From CBDFNC01 sp965249895 (GTDB lineage: Bacteria > Pseudomonadota > Gammaproteobacteria > Enterobacterales > CBDFNC01), in NCBI GenBank assembly GCA_965249895.1, contig CBDFNC010000005.1:1860001-1924000 (forward strand): 64,000 nucleotides of DNA, in the 5' to 3' direction. Below are positions 46,090-55,230 of this stretch, piece after piece. The notes beneath the pieces are model-generated. The model did no database searches and was not told the origin of the DNA. It saw only the letters and a program-made list of their open reading frames with translations. The position numbers and the translations under genes are program-made. Within the stretch, counting starts at the first letter, position 1; every line of letters begins with the position of its first letter.

Positions 46090-46247
46090 GGACTGGCTCC
46101 GTACTTGATATCCACAGCATTATCCAAAATCATGTGAAATGATCAAGTTTGAGTGGGAATAAGGGTGGATAATTCATTGCCACTGGCTTCTCGCTGGCGG
46201 CTTGAGTATCCTTGCCGCCATTATAAAAACATAAGCAATGTGAAACT

Positions 46248-47315
46248 GTGCCGACTAATTATTTCGCTCAGCGAGTGCTCTCCTGGTATCACGAAAAAGG
46301 ACGAAAGCACCTGCCCTGGCAGCAAAACCGCACCCCTTACCGGGTTTGGGTCTCCGAAATCATGCTCCAGCAAACCCAGGTAGCCACTGTGATCCCCTAT
46401 TACGATCGCTTTATGGAAAAGTTTCCTGATGTGGTCAGCCTGGCCGATGCTCCGCAAGACGAGGTACTGCACCTATGGACCGGACTGGGATATTACGCCA
46501 GGGCGAGAAACCTGCACAAGGCCGCCCAGGTAGTTCGTGATAATTTTGACGGGCAATTCCCGGCAGATTTTGTTCATGTCTTTGGCCTGCCGGGTATAGG
46601 CCGCTCAACAGCAGGCGCCGTTTTATCCCTTTCTCTGGGTCAGCATCACGCCATTTTAGACGGTAATGTGAAACGAGTATTAACCCGCCACCAAACCATC
46701 GAAGGCTGGACAGGCACTAAGGCGGTGGAAAACCAGCTTTGGTCGCTCGCGGAAGAACATACGCCTGAACAAGGTTCCCGTGAATTTAATCAAGCCATGA
46801 TGGATATTGGCGCAACACTCTGTACCCGCAGTAAACCAAAGTGTGACGATTGTCCCGTCGAAGCAGACTGTAAAGGGCTCGCCAGCAATCGACAAACCGA
46901 GTTCCCGACGCCAAAAGCGAAAAAGAAAGTGCCGGTCAGAACCACTCGCATGTTAATCATCAAGAACGGTGACCAAATTTACCTGGAGCAAAGGCCACCC
47001 GCCGGGATCTGGGGTTCACTCTGGTGTTTCCCTGAGGTGCAGGATAATGAAGAACAAACCAAGGCTCTGAACAGACTGGGGATCCAGAATTACAAAGCGC
47101 GAGAGCTGACTCCTTTCCGTCACACTTTCAGTCATTTTCATTTTGATATAAGCCCAACCCTGATTGAGATTAATCAATCCAATCGGAATTTGATCATGGA
47201 AGCGAACAACAGTCTTTGGTATAAACTACTGCAACCACAATCTATCGGCTTGGCCGCCGCAACCAAGAAGTTGCTGCAAGACCCAGCCATCAACTCAGAG
47301 GAACACCATGGCTAG
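46248..47315 (+). CDS. mutY: A/G-specific adenine glycosylase MutY
   Basis: 355 residues starting with GTG. HhH-GPD catalytic domain with WVSEIMLQQTQVATVIPYY (catalytic Glu), HhH FGLPGIGRSTAGAVLS and the Asp in HHAILDGNVKRVLTR; the 4Fe-4S cluster cysteines follow C-X6-C-X2-C-X5-C (CTRSKPKCDDCPVEADC). A C-terminal NUDIX-like 8-oxoG recognition domain completes it. It overlaps yggX by 8 bp. Confidence 0.97.
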   Translation: MPTNYFAQRVLSWYHEKGRKHLPWQQNRTPYRVWVSEIMLQQTQVATVIPYYDRFMEKFPDVVSLADAPQDEVLHLWTGLGYYARARNLHKAAQVVRDNFDGQFPADFVHVFGLPGIGRSTAGAVLSLSLGQHHAILDGNVKRVLTRHQTIEGWTGTKAVENQLWSLAEEHTPEQGSREFNQAMMDIGATLCTRSKPKCDDCPVEADCKGLASNRQTEFPTPKAKKKVPVRTTRMLIIKNGDQIYLEQRPPAGIWGSLWCFPEVQDNEEQTKALNRLGIQNYKARELTPFRHTFSHFHFDISPTLIEINQSNRNLIMEANNSLWYKLLQPQSIGLAAATKKLLQDPAINSEEHHG

Positions 47316-47580
47316 AATTATATTTTGCGCTCGCCTGAAAAAAGAAGCCGAAGGACAGGACTTTCAATTAATCCCGGGCGAACTAGGCAAACGTATCTTT
47401 GACAATATATCTAAAGAAGCCTGGGGCGACTGGCAGAAGAAGCAGACCATGCTGATCAATGAAAATAAGCTTAACCTGATGAACCCGGAAGACAGGACGA
47501 TGCTGGAAAAAGCCATGGTTAGTTACCTGTTTGAAGGTGGCGATCTGGATATCGAAGGTTATACACCACCTTCTGCATAA
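47308..47580 (+). CDS. yggX: Probable Fe(2+)-trafficking protein
   Basis: 90 residues, beginning MARIIFCARLKKEAEGQDFQ with the conserved Cys7; family YggX, tied to protection of Fe-S proteins from oxidants. The mutY-yggX overlap fits, since MutY itself carries an Fe-S cluster. The mltC start lies 1 nt after the yggX stop. Confidence 0.96.
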   Translation: MARIIFCARLKKEAEGQDFQLIPGELGKRIFDNISKEAWGDWQKKQTMLINENKLNLMNPEDRTMLEKAMVSYLFEGGDLDIEGYTPPSA

Positions 47581-47581
47581 T

Positions 47582-48736
47582 ATGTTGCCACGCTTTTTCA
47601 CCGTTATTCTCTGTCTGGTGCTACTGGGATGCAGTGGCTCCAGCACACAGGAGATGCTTCAGATCCAGAGTAAAGCCCAACTAGACAAATACCTGGAAAA
47701 GCGCACGACTTATTATATAAATAATCCCAACGCCCTGGAAAAAGATGTCCGGGGTTTTGAAAGGCTGATCACTCACTTTAGCAATAGAGTTAAAACCGTC
47801 TGGGGTAAAGATGACAGCCTGTTCGCCGGGCGCAAAGATTACGTCAAATACACAGACAACTACCTGAGCCGTGCCCATATCGATTTTAATCGCGGCCTGA
47901 TCACCGTGGAGACTATTTCCGCAGTCGATCCCAGGCAGCATCTGCAAGAAGCCATAGTCGCAACCTTACTCACCCCCGAAGACCCAGTGGAAGTCGACCT
48001 TTTCTCCGATCGCGCTTTCGTTTTGGGCGGCGGTGAACCTTTTCTCTATGGTCAGGTTGTTGACCAGGAGAATAAACCTATTCAGTGGGACTGGCGCGCC
48101 AACCGGTATGCCGATTATTTAATAAAGCACCAGCTAAAGAAAAACCGTAAGCAGATGAAAACGGTTTGGTATGTACAGTTCCCTTTGGTCAAAGACCATG
48201 AAAGCAAGCGTGAGTACAAATATGCTGGTTTAGTGAAGAAATACAGCCGTAAGTACAATATCAGCGAAAGCCTTATTTATGCTGTGATGAAAACGGAAAG
48301 CAGCTTTAACCCCTATGCCGTGTCTCATGCCAACGCATATGGCCTGATGCAAGTGGTTCCCAGTACAGCTGGTCGGGACGTGTTTAAATTAATCAAGCAA
48401 CGGACAGGTCAACCATCGCGCAACTACCTGTTTAACCCTGAAAACAATATAGATATGGGTACTGCTTATCTGCATATACTCAAGACCCGTTACCTGAAAG
48501 ACATCAACAACCCGAGGTCTCTGAGTTACTCAATGATTTCCGCCTATAACGGTGGTGCCGGTAATGTGTTTAAAACCTTTCACCGAGATAGAAAGCGCGC
48601 ACCGGCAGTGATCAATACCAAATCCAGTGCAACTGTCTATCAAGACTTGACCAAACGTCACCCTTCCCAGGAATCACGCCGTTACCTATATAAAGTTGTT
48701 AAAGCGCAAAAAGAATTTAACACCGGACAAATTTAA
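47582..48736 (+). CDS. mltC: Membrane-bound lytic murein transglycosylase C
   Basis: 384 residues from the ATG at 47582; a frame extension to 47531 overlaps yggX and is rejected. Lipoprotein signal MLPRFFTVILCLVLLGCSG (lipobox before Cys), an N-terminal MltC domain and a C-terminal SLT domain with catalytic Glu in AVMKTESSFNPYAVS, GLMQVVPSTAGRDV and SAYNGGAGN. It cleaves peptidoglycan glycan strands at the outer membrane. Last gene of mutY-yggX-mltC. Confidence 0.96.
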   Translation: MLPRFFTVILCLVLLGCSGSSTQEMLQIQSKAQLDKYLEKRTTYYINNPNALEKDVRGFERLITHFSNRVKTVWGKDDSLFAGRKDYVKYTDNYLSRAHIDFNRGLITVETISAVDPRQHLQEAIVATLLTPEDPVEVDLFSDRAFVLGGGEPFLYGQVVDQENKPIQWDWRANRYADYLIKHQLKKNRKQMKTVWYVQFPLVKDHESKREYKYAGLVKKYSRKYNISESLIYAVMKTESSFNPYAVSHANAYGLMQVVPSTAGRDVFKLIKQRTGQPSRNYLFNPENNIDMGTAYLHILKTRYLKDINNPRSLSYSMISAYNGGAGNVFKTFHRDRKRAPAVINTKSSATVYQDLTKRHPSQESRRYLYKVVKAQKEFNTGQI

Positions 48737-48962
48737 CCCAGAACTATTTTTCCAGGCGGCTCTATTCACCCATCCAGGGCAATTTTGCCCAATGGAGTTA
48801 AACGTTCCGTCTTGCAAAATAAATTCACAAATAATTTGATGTCAACTGAACAAAAATAAACCCGATTTGTCACTAAATTTTCGTCAATTTGGTTGAATGA
48901 AAAGCAAACTGCACAAAACGTAAACAAACAGTCTAACTTGTTCCCGTTTTAGAAAAAAACTG

Positions 48963-48991
48963 TTGACGCAGAGGCGCAAAATCTATTTAAT
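48963..48991 (+). promoter_or_regulatory. Stringent-type promoter of the tRNA operon
   Basis: -35 TTGACG (48963-48968), 17-bp spacer, -10 TTTAAT (48986-48991) and a GC-rich discriminator GCGCCCCG (48993-49000), just before the first tRNA. Such discriminators characterise ppGpp-controlled stable RNA promoters. Confidence 0.75.
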
Positions 48992-49002
48992 AGCGCCCCG
49001 TT

Positions 49003-49078
49003 GCCCAGATAGCTCAGTCGGTAGAGCAGAGGATTGAAAATCCTCGTGTCGGTGGTTCGATTCCGCCTCTGGGCACCA
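49003..49078 (+). tRNA. tRNA-Phe (GAA), copy 1
   Basis: 76 nt with encoded CCA end. Acceptor GCCCAGA/TCTGGGC pairs, anticodon loop TTGAAAA with GAA, T-loop GGTTCGATTCC. All arms pair. Confidence 0.98.
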
Positions 49079-49135
49079 TATTTATGGTTGGTGTTTTGTT
49101 GAAAATCATCAGTCAATGTCCTAGGCGGACCCGTT

Positions 49136-49154
49136 ATTCCGCCTCTGGGCACCA
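49136..49154 (+). repeat. Orphan tRNA-Phe 3' end, fragment 1
   Basis: ATTCCGCCTCTGGGCACCA repeats the last 19 nt of tRNA-Phe, 58 bp after the intact copy, without any 5' part. Confidence 0.85.
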
Positions 49155-49217
49155 TATTTTAGACTATTTGAATAGAGTTCAAATAGTCATGGTGTAATAC
49201 ACCACACTGTTTAGTGT

Positions 49218-49293
<76 letters not shown>

Positions 49294-49329
49294 TTTCTTT
49301 GCTTGTTTGTGAATGACAAATAGCATGCC

Positions 49330-49432
49330 TTGTTAGCTATGTCTTACTTGGCAGTAGATTTTGCCTTGTTAGCTATGTCTTACAAGCAGTGATTTTGCCT
49401 TGTTAGCTATGTCTTACTTGGCAGTAGATTTT
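49330..49432 (+). repeat. 36-bp tandem repeat, array 1 (3 units) before tRNA-Phe copy 2
   Basis: Three units of the repeat that begins TTGTTAGCTATGTCTTACTT and ends GATTTTGCC. The middle unit is altered and 34 bp long. The last base of the array touches the tRNA-Phe 5' end; the final GCC of the unit coincides with the tRNA's first bases. Confidence 0.9.
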
Positions 49433-49508
49433 GCCCAGATAGCTCAGTCGGTAGAGCAGAGGATTGAAAATCCTCGTGTCGGTGGTTCGATTCCGCCTCT
49501 GGGCACCA
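49433..49508 (+). tRNA. tRNA-Phe (GAA), copy 2
   Basis: Identical in sequence to copy 1 (76 nt, CCA encoded). Confidence 0.98.
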
Positions 49509-49610
49509 TATTTTTGATTGATGTTTTGTTGAAAATCATCAGTCGATGCCCTGGGTGGGCCCGTTCGTTGCTAAAATTCAGCCACTGGCAGAATTTCTTA
49601 ACGCACTCAC

Positions 49611-49626
49611 TCCACCTCTGGGCACC
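49611..49626 (+). repeat. Orphan tRNA-Phe 3' end, fragment 2
   Basis: TCCACCTCTGGGCACCA-like end (one change from the intact gene), about 100 bp after copy 2. Confidence 0.75.
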
Positions 49627-49688
49627 ATATTTAAACTCAATGTTCACCAAGACATCGAGTAGGTGGCAACACCATTTCGGTTTAGTGT

Positions 49689-49764
<76 letters not shown>

Positions 49765-49800
49765 TTTCTTTGCTTGTTTGTGAATGACAAATAGCATGCC

Positions 49801-49869
49801 TTGTTAGCTATGTCTTACTTGGTAGTAGATTTTGCCTTGTTAGCTATGTCTTACTTGGCAGTAGATTTT
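49801..49869 (+). repeat. 36-bp tandem repeat, array 2 (2 units) before tRNA-Phe copy 3
   Basis: Two units starting at 49801 and 49837, the first with one base change (GGTAG for GGCAG), again ending directly at the tRNA 5' end. Confidence 0.9.
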
Positions 49870-49945
49870 GCCCAGATAGCTCAGTCGGTAGAGCAGAGGA
49901 TTGAAAATCCTCGTGTCGGTGGTTCGATTCCGCCTCTGGGCACCA
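49870..49945 (+). tRNA. tRNA-Phe (GAA), copy 3
   Basis: Identical to copy 1. Confidence 0.98.
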
Positions 49946-50006
49946 TATTTAAACTCAATGTTCACCAAGACATCGAGTAGGTGGAAACACCATTTCGGTT
50001 TAGTGT

Positions 50007-50082
<76 letters not shown>

Positions 50083-50092
50083 TTATTTTGCC

Positions 50093-50629
50093 TTGTTAGC
50101 TATGTCTTACTTGGCAGTAGATTTTGCCTTGTTAGCTATGTCTTACTTGGCAGTAGATTTTGCCTTGTTAGCTATGTCTTACTTGGCAGTAGATTTTGCC
50201 TTGTTAGCTATGTCTTACTTGGCAGTAGATTTTGCCTTGTTAGCTATGTCTTACTTGGCAGTAGATTTTGCCTTGTTAGCTATGTCTTACTTGGCAGTAG
50301 ATTTTGCCTTGTTAGCTATGTCTTACTTGGCAGTAGATTTTGCCTTGTTAGCTATGTCTTACTTGGCAGTAGATTTTGCCTTGTTAGCTATGTCTTACTT
50401 GGCAGTAGATTTTGCCTTGTTAGCTATGTCTTACTTGGCAGTAGATTTTGCCTTGTTAGCTATGTCTTACTTGGCAGTAGATTTTGCCTTGTTAGCTATG
50501 TCTTACTTGGCAGTAGATTTTGCCTTGTTAGCTATGTCTTACTTGGCAGTAGATTTTGCCTTGTTAGCTATGTCTTACTTGGCAGTAGATTTTGCCTTGT
50601 TAGCTATGTCTTACTTGGCAGTAGATTTT
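50093..50629 (+). repeat. 36-bp tandem repeat, array 3 (15 units) before tRNA-Phe copy 4
   Basis: Fifteen essentially identical head-to-tail 36-bp units between tRNA-Thr copy 3 and tRNA-Phe copy 4; the last unit shares GCC with the tRNA. Because 36 is a multiple of three, one frame is open throughout as (LLAMSYLAVDFA)n, but there is no start signal of its own and the frame runs into the tRNA. There are no unique spacers. The unit contains TTAGCT...TTGG..GTAGA, which loosely resembles a tRNA D-arm region. Confidence 0.95.
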
Positions 50630-50705
50630 GCCCAGATAGCTCAGTCGGTAGAGCAGAGGATTGAAAATCCTCGTGTCGGTGGTTCGATTCCGCCTCTGGG
50701 CACCA
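50630..50705 (+). tRNA. tRNA-Phe (GAA), copy 4
   Basis: Identical to copy 1. Confidence 0.98.
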
Positions 50706-50763
50706 TATTTATGATTGATGTTTTGTTGAAAACTATCAGTCGATGTCCTAGGCGGACCCGTTA

Positions 50764-50781
50764 TCCCGCCTCTGGGCACCA
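50764..50781 (+). repeat. Orphan tRNA-Phe 3' end, fragment 3
   Basis: TCCCGCCTCTGGGCACCA repeats the tRNA-Phe 3' terminus; the spacer in front also repeats the spacer after copies 1 and 2. Confidence 0.8.
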
Positions 50782-50884
50782 TATTTATGATTGATGTTTT
50801 GTTGAAAATCATCAGTCGATGCCCTGGGTGGGCCCCGTTCGTTGCTAAAATTCAGCCACTGGCAGAATTTCTTATCGCACTCAC

Positions 50885-50901
50885 TCCGCCTCTGGGCACC
50901 A
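50885..50901 (+). repeat. Orphan tRNA-Phe 3' end, fragment 4
   Basis: TCCGCCTCTGGGCACCA, again only the 3' end of tRNA-Phe, immediately before the operon terminator. Confidence 0.8.
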
Positions 50902-50905
50902 TATT

Positions 50906-50932
50906 AAAAACCAGCCTTGTGCTGGTTTTTTT
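50906..50932 (+). terminator. Terminator of the tRNA operon
   Basis: AAAAACCAGC/GCTGGTTTTT stem with a 5-nt loop and a T-run. Confidence 0.92.
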
Positions 50933-51092
50933 GTATCTGTTGGAAATTAATCAACATAACCCGGCTCCCAACCTATAACGATATCGGTTCTATTAAATGG
51001 AGCCTCGGAATTACGTTACTAAAGAAGAGGGACGAGTAATAGTCCCCGAATATCACAGGAGCTAAAATCATATCAAGGGTAAATTTCCAAAT

Positions 51093-51122
51093 AAAAAAGC
51101 CGGCTATATCTAGCCGGCTTTT
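51093..51122 (-). terminator. Terminator of the chitinase gene
   Basis: AAGCCGGCTA/TAGCCGGCTT stem followed on the minus strand by TTTTTTAT, 13 bp after the chitinase stop. Confidence 0.9.
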
Positions 51123-51135
51123 GCCCTACTCTCCG

Positions 51136-53193
51136 TTATTTTTGTACTGGAGGCAGAGTATCCATATATGTAGAGTGTCCATTCACGAAACCACTACCCT
51201 GAGTGCGGTCCCAGTTAATAGACCAGGTCATCACGCCACGCAGGTTGTTATACCCTTGAGGATTTTGCAGTACATAACTGCCTCCGAAACTCTGGCCTGA
51301 TATCAGGTAATCCATGGCTTTCTGAGTATCAGCTACGGATACGTAACCGCCAGATGGCGCAGCTGCCGGAATAGACGGAAGACCAATAGCAACCTGATCA
51401 GGGCGTAATCCCGGGAAGAAGTGCTCTCCCACCTGGAACCCAGCCAGCATCATATCTGTCATAGCCACAATAAAATCAGGCGTCCCCTGTAAGTAAGGTT
51501 TGTTATCCAGGGCATTAATGCTGCCAGTGTTATACAACTGGACATGAAGCACTGTCAGCTCTTCACGTAAGCCATGGATAATAGGCAGGTAAGCACCCTC
51601 CAACGGCCCATAAGCGCGGAAACCACTTTGTACATACAAGGTCTCCGGCGCCATGCTCAGGATAAGGTCACCGTTAAAGTGAGCTATGATATCCTTTGCT
51701 GCCCGGATCATATTCACTGTGGTGGGTGTGGTTGGGTTGCGGTAGTCCTTATCAGAATTATCTAGCGCTAGCGTAGTACCGCCTTCCAGGTCAATATCGA
51801 AACCATCAAAGCCATAGTTTTCGATAAGTCCAATCATACTGCTAACAAACTCTTGACGCTCTGTATCGTTATGCAACTTAACATGGGCATTGGCGCCGCC
51901 GATGGAAATCAGCACTTTCTGACCTCGTTCCTGAACAAAAGCAATATCCTGTTTCATCTGCGCTTCGCTGTGACCTAACTTGGTCTGGATTTCCAACGTC
52001 ATATTGGATGTGCTGCCCCTGACAGGTTCAGCAAAGGAGATGTTGATAATATCCCACTCCGGTGACACTTCAGGCAACAAAGGGAAGCCACTGCCATTTT
52101 CGAAGTTATGCCAGTAACCGATCACCGCTCGGTCAGCCAGCGGCGGAATACTGGTTGCTTTCAGCGTTTTACTTGCTTCAGCAATATTAGCTGCTGCATC
52201 CGTTGCCACCACTTTCACCAAATGATCACCGTCCACACTAAAGGTCATATCCAAACTATAAGGATAACTCGTGTCCGTGCCCACTATGGAGCCATTTTGG
52301 AAGAAGTCCACCTTAGTGATATTCGATGGAATAGACTCAGCCTTCACTTCGATGCCTACCAATTTTCCGGTATTCACCTTTGCCTTGCTCGGTGAGGTAA
52401 TGGAAACCACCACGGGTTGATCACTCACCACGATCTCACTGGTCACCATCCCCTGAACACTATGTGAGTCGGTTGCTACTGCTTTTAGAGTGATAATCCC
52501 TAAATCAGACGCCGTATAATCCATAGTAAATGGAGCGCTACTATCTACACCCAAGGACACATTATTAGCAAAAAATTCTACTGCGCTAATACTTCTGCTG
52601 GTATCTGACGAACTAGCATCAACAGCTAAGTTAACTTGGCTTGATTGCAAATACGCACTGCCCTGAACCGGTGTTACAAATGTCACACCGGTAACGACTG
52701 CAGGACAAGATTTTACTTGTTTCCAGGCATCTGCCCACGCAACCCCTGTGCCTGGCGCATAATAATATGCCGAGTCATGCGAGCACCAACCCGAAATTAA
52801 GCACTCATAACCCACTTCGTTATTCTGCACTATATCGCCGGCCCCATAAGCGGTTCCAGGCATATAATTAGGCTCACTGCAGATACCAGTACCTGGTTCT
52901 GGGGTTGGTTCTGGTGTAGGCTCGGGTGTTGGATCTGGTGTTGGATCTGGTGTTGGATCTGGTGTGCCGGAACAGGTTACCGGGGACCAGAACCAGCTTG
53001 CAGAAGCTGTCGGTGTATCCCAGGCTCCCGGGTTATGCTGCGCGGCATAGCATTCGCCGTTATAGCTGACCACGTCGCCGTTTTGCACTTGCGTCTGACC
53101 TGCGATCCAGGGAATGGGGGCTGCGGCAAAAGCCTGGCCACCAAAACAGGCGCTCAGCACCACCCCTGCCAAAAATGATATTTTAGTTCTCAT
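51136..53193 (-). CDS. Secreted multidomain GH18 chitinase
   Basis: 685 residues. Order: signal peptide (about 1-23), carbohydrate-binding module of the CBM5/12 type (WIAGQTQVQNGDVVSYNGEC), a Thr-Pro-Asp/Glu linker of (TPDP/TPEP) repeats (about 76-102), a second CBM5/12-like module with aromatic-rich WCSHDSAYYYAP (about 105-165), two Ig-like domains (about 170-262 and 263-348) and a GH18 barrel from ADRAVIGYWHNFENG. The catalytic DxxDxDxE motif is intact as DGFDIDLEGG. It would be exported and degrade chitin, feeding a marine lifestyle. It is monocistronic with its own terminator. Confidence 0.95.
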   Translation of the reverse strand: MRTKISFLAGVVLSACFGGQAFAAAPIPWIAGQTQVQNGDVVSYNGECYAAQHNPGAWDTPTASASWFWSPVTCSGTPDPTPDPTPDPTPEPTPEPTPEPGTGICSEPNYMPGTAYGAGDIVQNNEVGYECLISGWCSHDSAYYYAPGTGVAWADAWKQVKSCPAVVTGVTFVTPVQGSAYLQSSQVNLAVDASSSDTSRSISAVEFFANNVSLGVDSSAPFTMDYTASDLGIITLKAVATDSHSVQGMVTSEIVVSDQPVVVSITSPSKAKVNTGKLVGIEVKAESIPSNITKVDFFQNGSIVGTDTSYPYSLDMTFSVDGDHLVKVVATDAAANIAEASKTLKATSIPPLADRAVIGYWHNFENGSGFPLLPEVSPEWDIINISFAEPVRGSTSNMTLEIQTKLGHSEAQMKQDIAFVQERGQKVLISIGGANAHVKLHNDTERQEFVSSMIGLIENYGFDGFDIDLEGGTTLALDNSDKDYRNPTTPTTVNMIRAAKDIIAHFNGDLILSMAPETLYVQSGFRAYGPLEGAYLPIIHGLREELTVLHVQLYNTGSINALDNKPYLQGTPDFIVAMTDMMLAGFQVGEHFFPGLRPDQVAIGLPSIPAAAPSGGYVSVADTQKAMDYLISGQSFGGSYVLQNPQGYNNLRGVMTWSINWDRTQGSGFVNGHSTYMDTLPPVQK

Positions 53194-53284
53194 ATTATCT
53201 ATCCTTGATTGTTAACAGTTTTATCCAGTTGTTGCAACTTGATGATAACCTAGTCAATTAAATAAAAATGTGAGAAAAAGTACT

Positions 53285-53475
53285 AAAATTGATAACGGTT
53301 GGATCAGGGAGGACAGGCAAGCCTGACAGTATACCTGTAGAAGCCGAGCTTGTTCGGCTAACCTTATTGGCACTGGCTTCGCTGATTGCATCCGCTCCTT
53401 GTACGAGGTTCATGATTTTTGTCGTTAATGGGCCCGGGGTCTGCGTTTCAGGATGGACATTAGCTATAGTGATTT
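53285..53475. repeat. Dispersed intergenic repeat, copy C
   Basis: In the 346-bp gap before the lipoprotein gene. The core GTAGAAGCCGAGCTTGTTCGGCTAA-type inverted repeat (AGCCGA/TCGGCT), followed by CACTGGCTTC and GTTTCAGGATGG, recurs with changes as copy D at 56480-56640. No gene is seen here. Confidence 0.55.
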
Positions 53476-53539
53476 TCTGAATTGATAACGAAAATCAATT
53501 AGACTAGCAGTCTAGGCTTATCACAAGAGAACCAATACT

Positions 53540-54136
53540 ATGCTGCAAAGATTATTCGCGGGGGCAATGATGTTATTACTTGCCGGTTGTTCCTCTAACC
53601 CGATCAAGGAGTCCTGGAAAGATCCTGCGGTTTCACCACCCCTTTCCTTCGATAAAACCTTAGTTATCGCATTATTGGATACGCCAGCTAACCGCCGAGT
53701 GGCGGAAGAGCAATTGGTAAAACAGCTCCCCATGATTCACGGGGAAACTTCCTACCCACTGATTGAAGACGGTGAACTGAAAGATCTAGTTGCTGCAAAA
53801 AAAATGGTCAAGGACAAAGGTTTTACCAAGGCGTTCCTGCTGCGCCAGGTATCGACCAAAACCGAATTGGTAGAAAGGCCTTCGATGGGTGTATCACACG
53901 GATTCTGGGGCAGGTACAGCAGCTTTGTGAGCCTTCAGACATCCACGGTGGAATCCAGAGAAAGGACCACTTACGAGCTTAGCCTTTATACGTTAGAGAA
54001 CGATAAGTTAATTTGGACAGGTAATGGTGAGCTGATTAATCCAAGCAGAATCGCCTCTTCTGTGGAGCGCCTTAGTAAAGGGCTAGTGCAGGACTGGCAA
54101 GAGCAGGGGTTGATCCTGCCGCCAACACAAGAATAA
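53540..54136 (+). CDS. Putative lipoprotein, DUF4136-like
   Basis: 198 residues with a lipoprotein signal (MLQRLFAGAMMLLLAGCSS). The mature part contains FDKTLVIALLDTPANRRVAE, repeated strand-helix pieces and WTGNGELINPSRIASSVER near the end, resembling DUF4136-type or related outer-membrane-anchored proteins. No enzymatic motif is seen. The N-terminal Asn after CSS does not indicate inner-membrane retention. It is a single gene followed by a large inverted repeat. Confidence 0.75.
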   Translation: MLQRLFAGAMMLLLAGCSSNPIKESWKDPAVSPPLSFDKTLVIALLDTPANRRVAEEQLVKQLPMIHGETSYPLIEDGELKDLVAAKKMVKDKGFTKAFLLRQVSTKTELVERPSMGVSHGFWGRYSSFVSLQTSTVESRERTTYELSLYTLENDKLIWTGNGELINPSRIASSVERLSKGLVQDWQEQGLILPPTQE

Positions 54137-54141
54137 TTTTA

Positions 54142-54169
54142 ACTAGTTGGCGCCTTGGCGCCAACTAGA
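54142..54169. terminator. Long inverted repeat after the lipoprotein gene
   Basis: ACTAGTTGGCGCC and its reverse complement flank two bases, just after the lipoprotein stop and overlapping the glsA remnant's stop codon. T-runs are poor on both sides, so efficient termination is uncertain. Confidence 0.5.
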
Positions 54170-54952
54170 AAATAGATAGCTCCAAACGTTCCGATAATAA
54201 TTCCAACGCAGCCATACCCGCAAGGGAGTTTCCAAACTGGTTTAGCTCAGGTGACCAAACACAAATACTCATTTCACCTGGAATAATAGCGACAATTCAG
54301 CCGCCGACACCCGACTTACCTGGCATCCCCACTCAGTATGCAAAGTCACCCGCTTCATCATACAAACCGCAAGTGGCTAACAAAGCGTTGAACTGCTTGG
54401 TGGTTCGTGGAGAAATAAGTGGTTTGTTCCAGCCTACGGGCTGCCCTCTGTTCGCTAAGAAGCTAAACACTTTAACCACTCCACACAGCTCATTCGTATT
54501 GAGCAGGCCTGGAAGTAGTCTCGTAGCACTTTGTCTACATCATTACGACAAAATCCGTCGTCTTTATTAAATATGCAATGGCAGAATTACGGGCTAAATG
54601 TTGAAACTCGGAGCTAACCACTGACTTATCAAACTGGATCTTTGGATTACGCGAAATGCCGCGCTCAAACTCCAACTGGACCAAGGAATTAAACGCTTGT
54701 TCAGAAGACTCCTTACCAACCCGCAGCCAGATCTCCGCTTCTTCATAAACGGAAACCTTGGAAATACTCTGGATGGAAAATACCTGCTGCGCATCTCCCG
54801 CCTGATATATTTTCACCATCCGCAGGCGATGCCTAACTTACTCGCCGATATCTGGGCTACAGCTGTATATAATCAGCAACTTTCCCCTGGCCGATTAGGG
54901 ATAATACTTCATCTAAAATAGATTTCAGTAACTGCTCGTTTAACCGCGTCAT
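54165..54952 (-). pseudogene. glsA: Glutaminase A pseudogene
   Basis: The minus strand starts MTRLNEQLLKSILDEVLSLI and GQGKVADYI, then stops. Other frames give IYQAGDAQQVFSIQSISKVS (with the SxxK active-site Ser-Lys), SEQAFNSLVQLEFERGISRN and, near the end, VGMPGKSGVGG and MSICVWSPELNQFGNSLAGM, all glutaminase A landmarks. Several stops and frameshifts and loss of the middle (NEREAA and nearby catalytic segments) show it is dead. Confidence 0.85.
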
Positions 54953-55010
54953 TGTGTTTTTTAGGAACCCATCAAATAACGGGTATTAGGGTAACAATTG
55001 TAGCGGCCTC

Positions 55011-55117
55011 TGTGGAGCAGATGGAATCTGCGAAGCCCGTGCCCACCGGGTTCGCCGAACGTGCATCCATGCGCTTTACATCTCATCCCTGAGATGGGTT
55101 CAGCTCCTACAAACCCG
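55011..55117. repeat. Dispersed intergenic repeat, copy B
   Basis: Matches copy A (36736-36843), including CGCCGAACGTGCATCCATGC and the ATCTCATCCCTGAGATGG stem. The left part differs, with its own hairpin GAAGCCCGTGCCCACCGGGTTC. Confidence 0.7.
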
Positions 55118-55230
55118 ATAGATCTGTTACCCAAGTTTGACCAGTCCCGTTTTTTAATATCTTAGATTTTCTCTGTGGCTGCTGTGGTTTATCATACGCG
55201 CTTTCCGACATATCAAATGAGCAGGCTATA

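Noticed and set aside
50093..50794. A 233-codon open frame of (LLAMSYLAVDFA) repeats as a coding gene
   Set aside because: The 36-bp unit is a multiple of three so openness is automatic; the frame has no start signal of its own and runs through a tRNA gene.
53289..53480. A 63-codon frame in the gap upstream of the lipoprotein gene
   Set aside because: It lies in dispersed repeat copy C and has no coding character or ribosome site.
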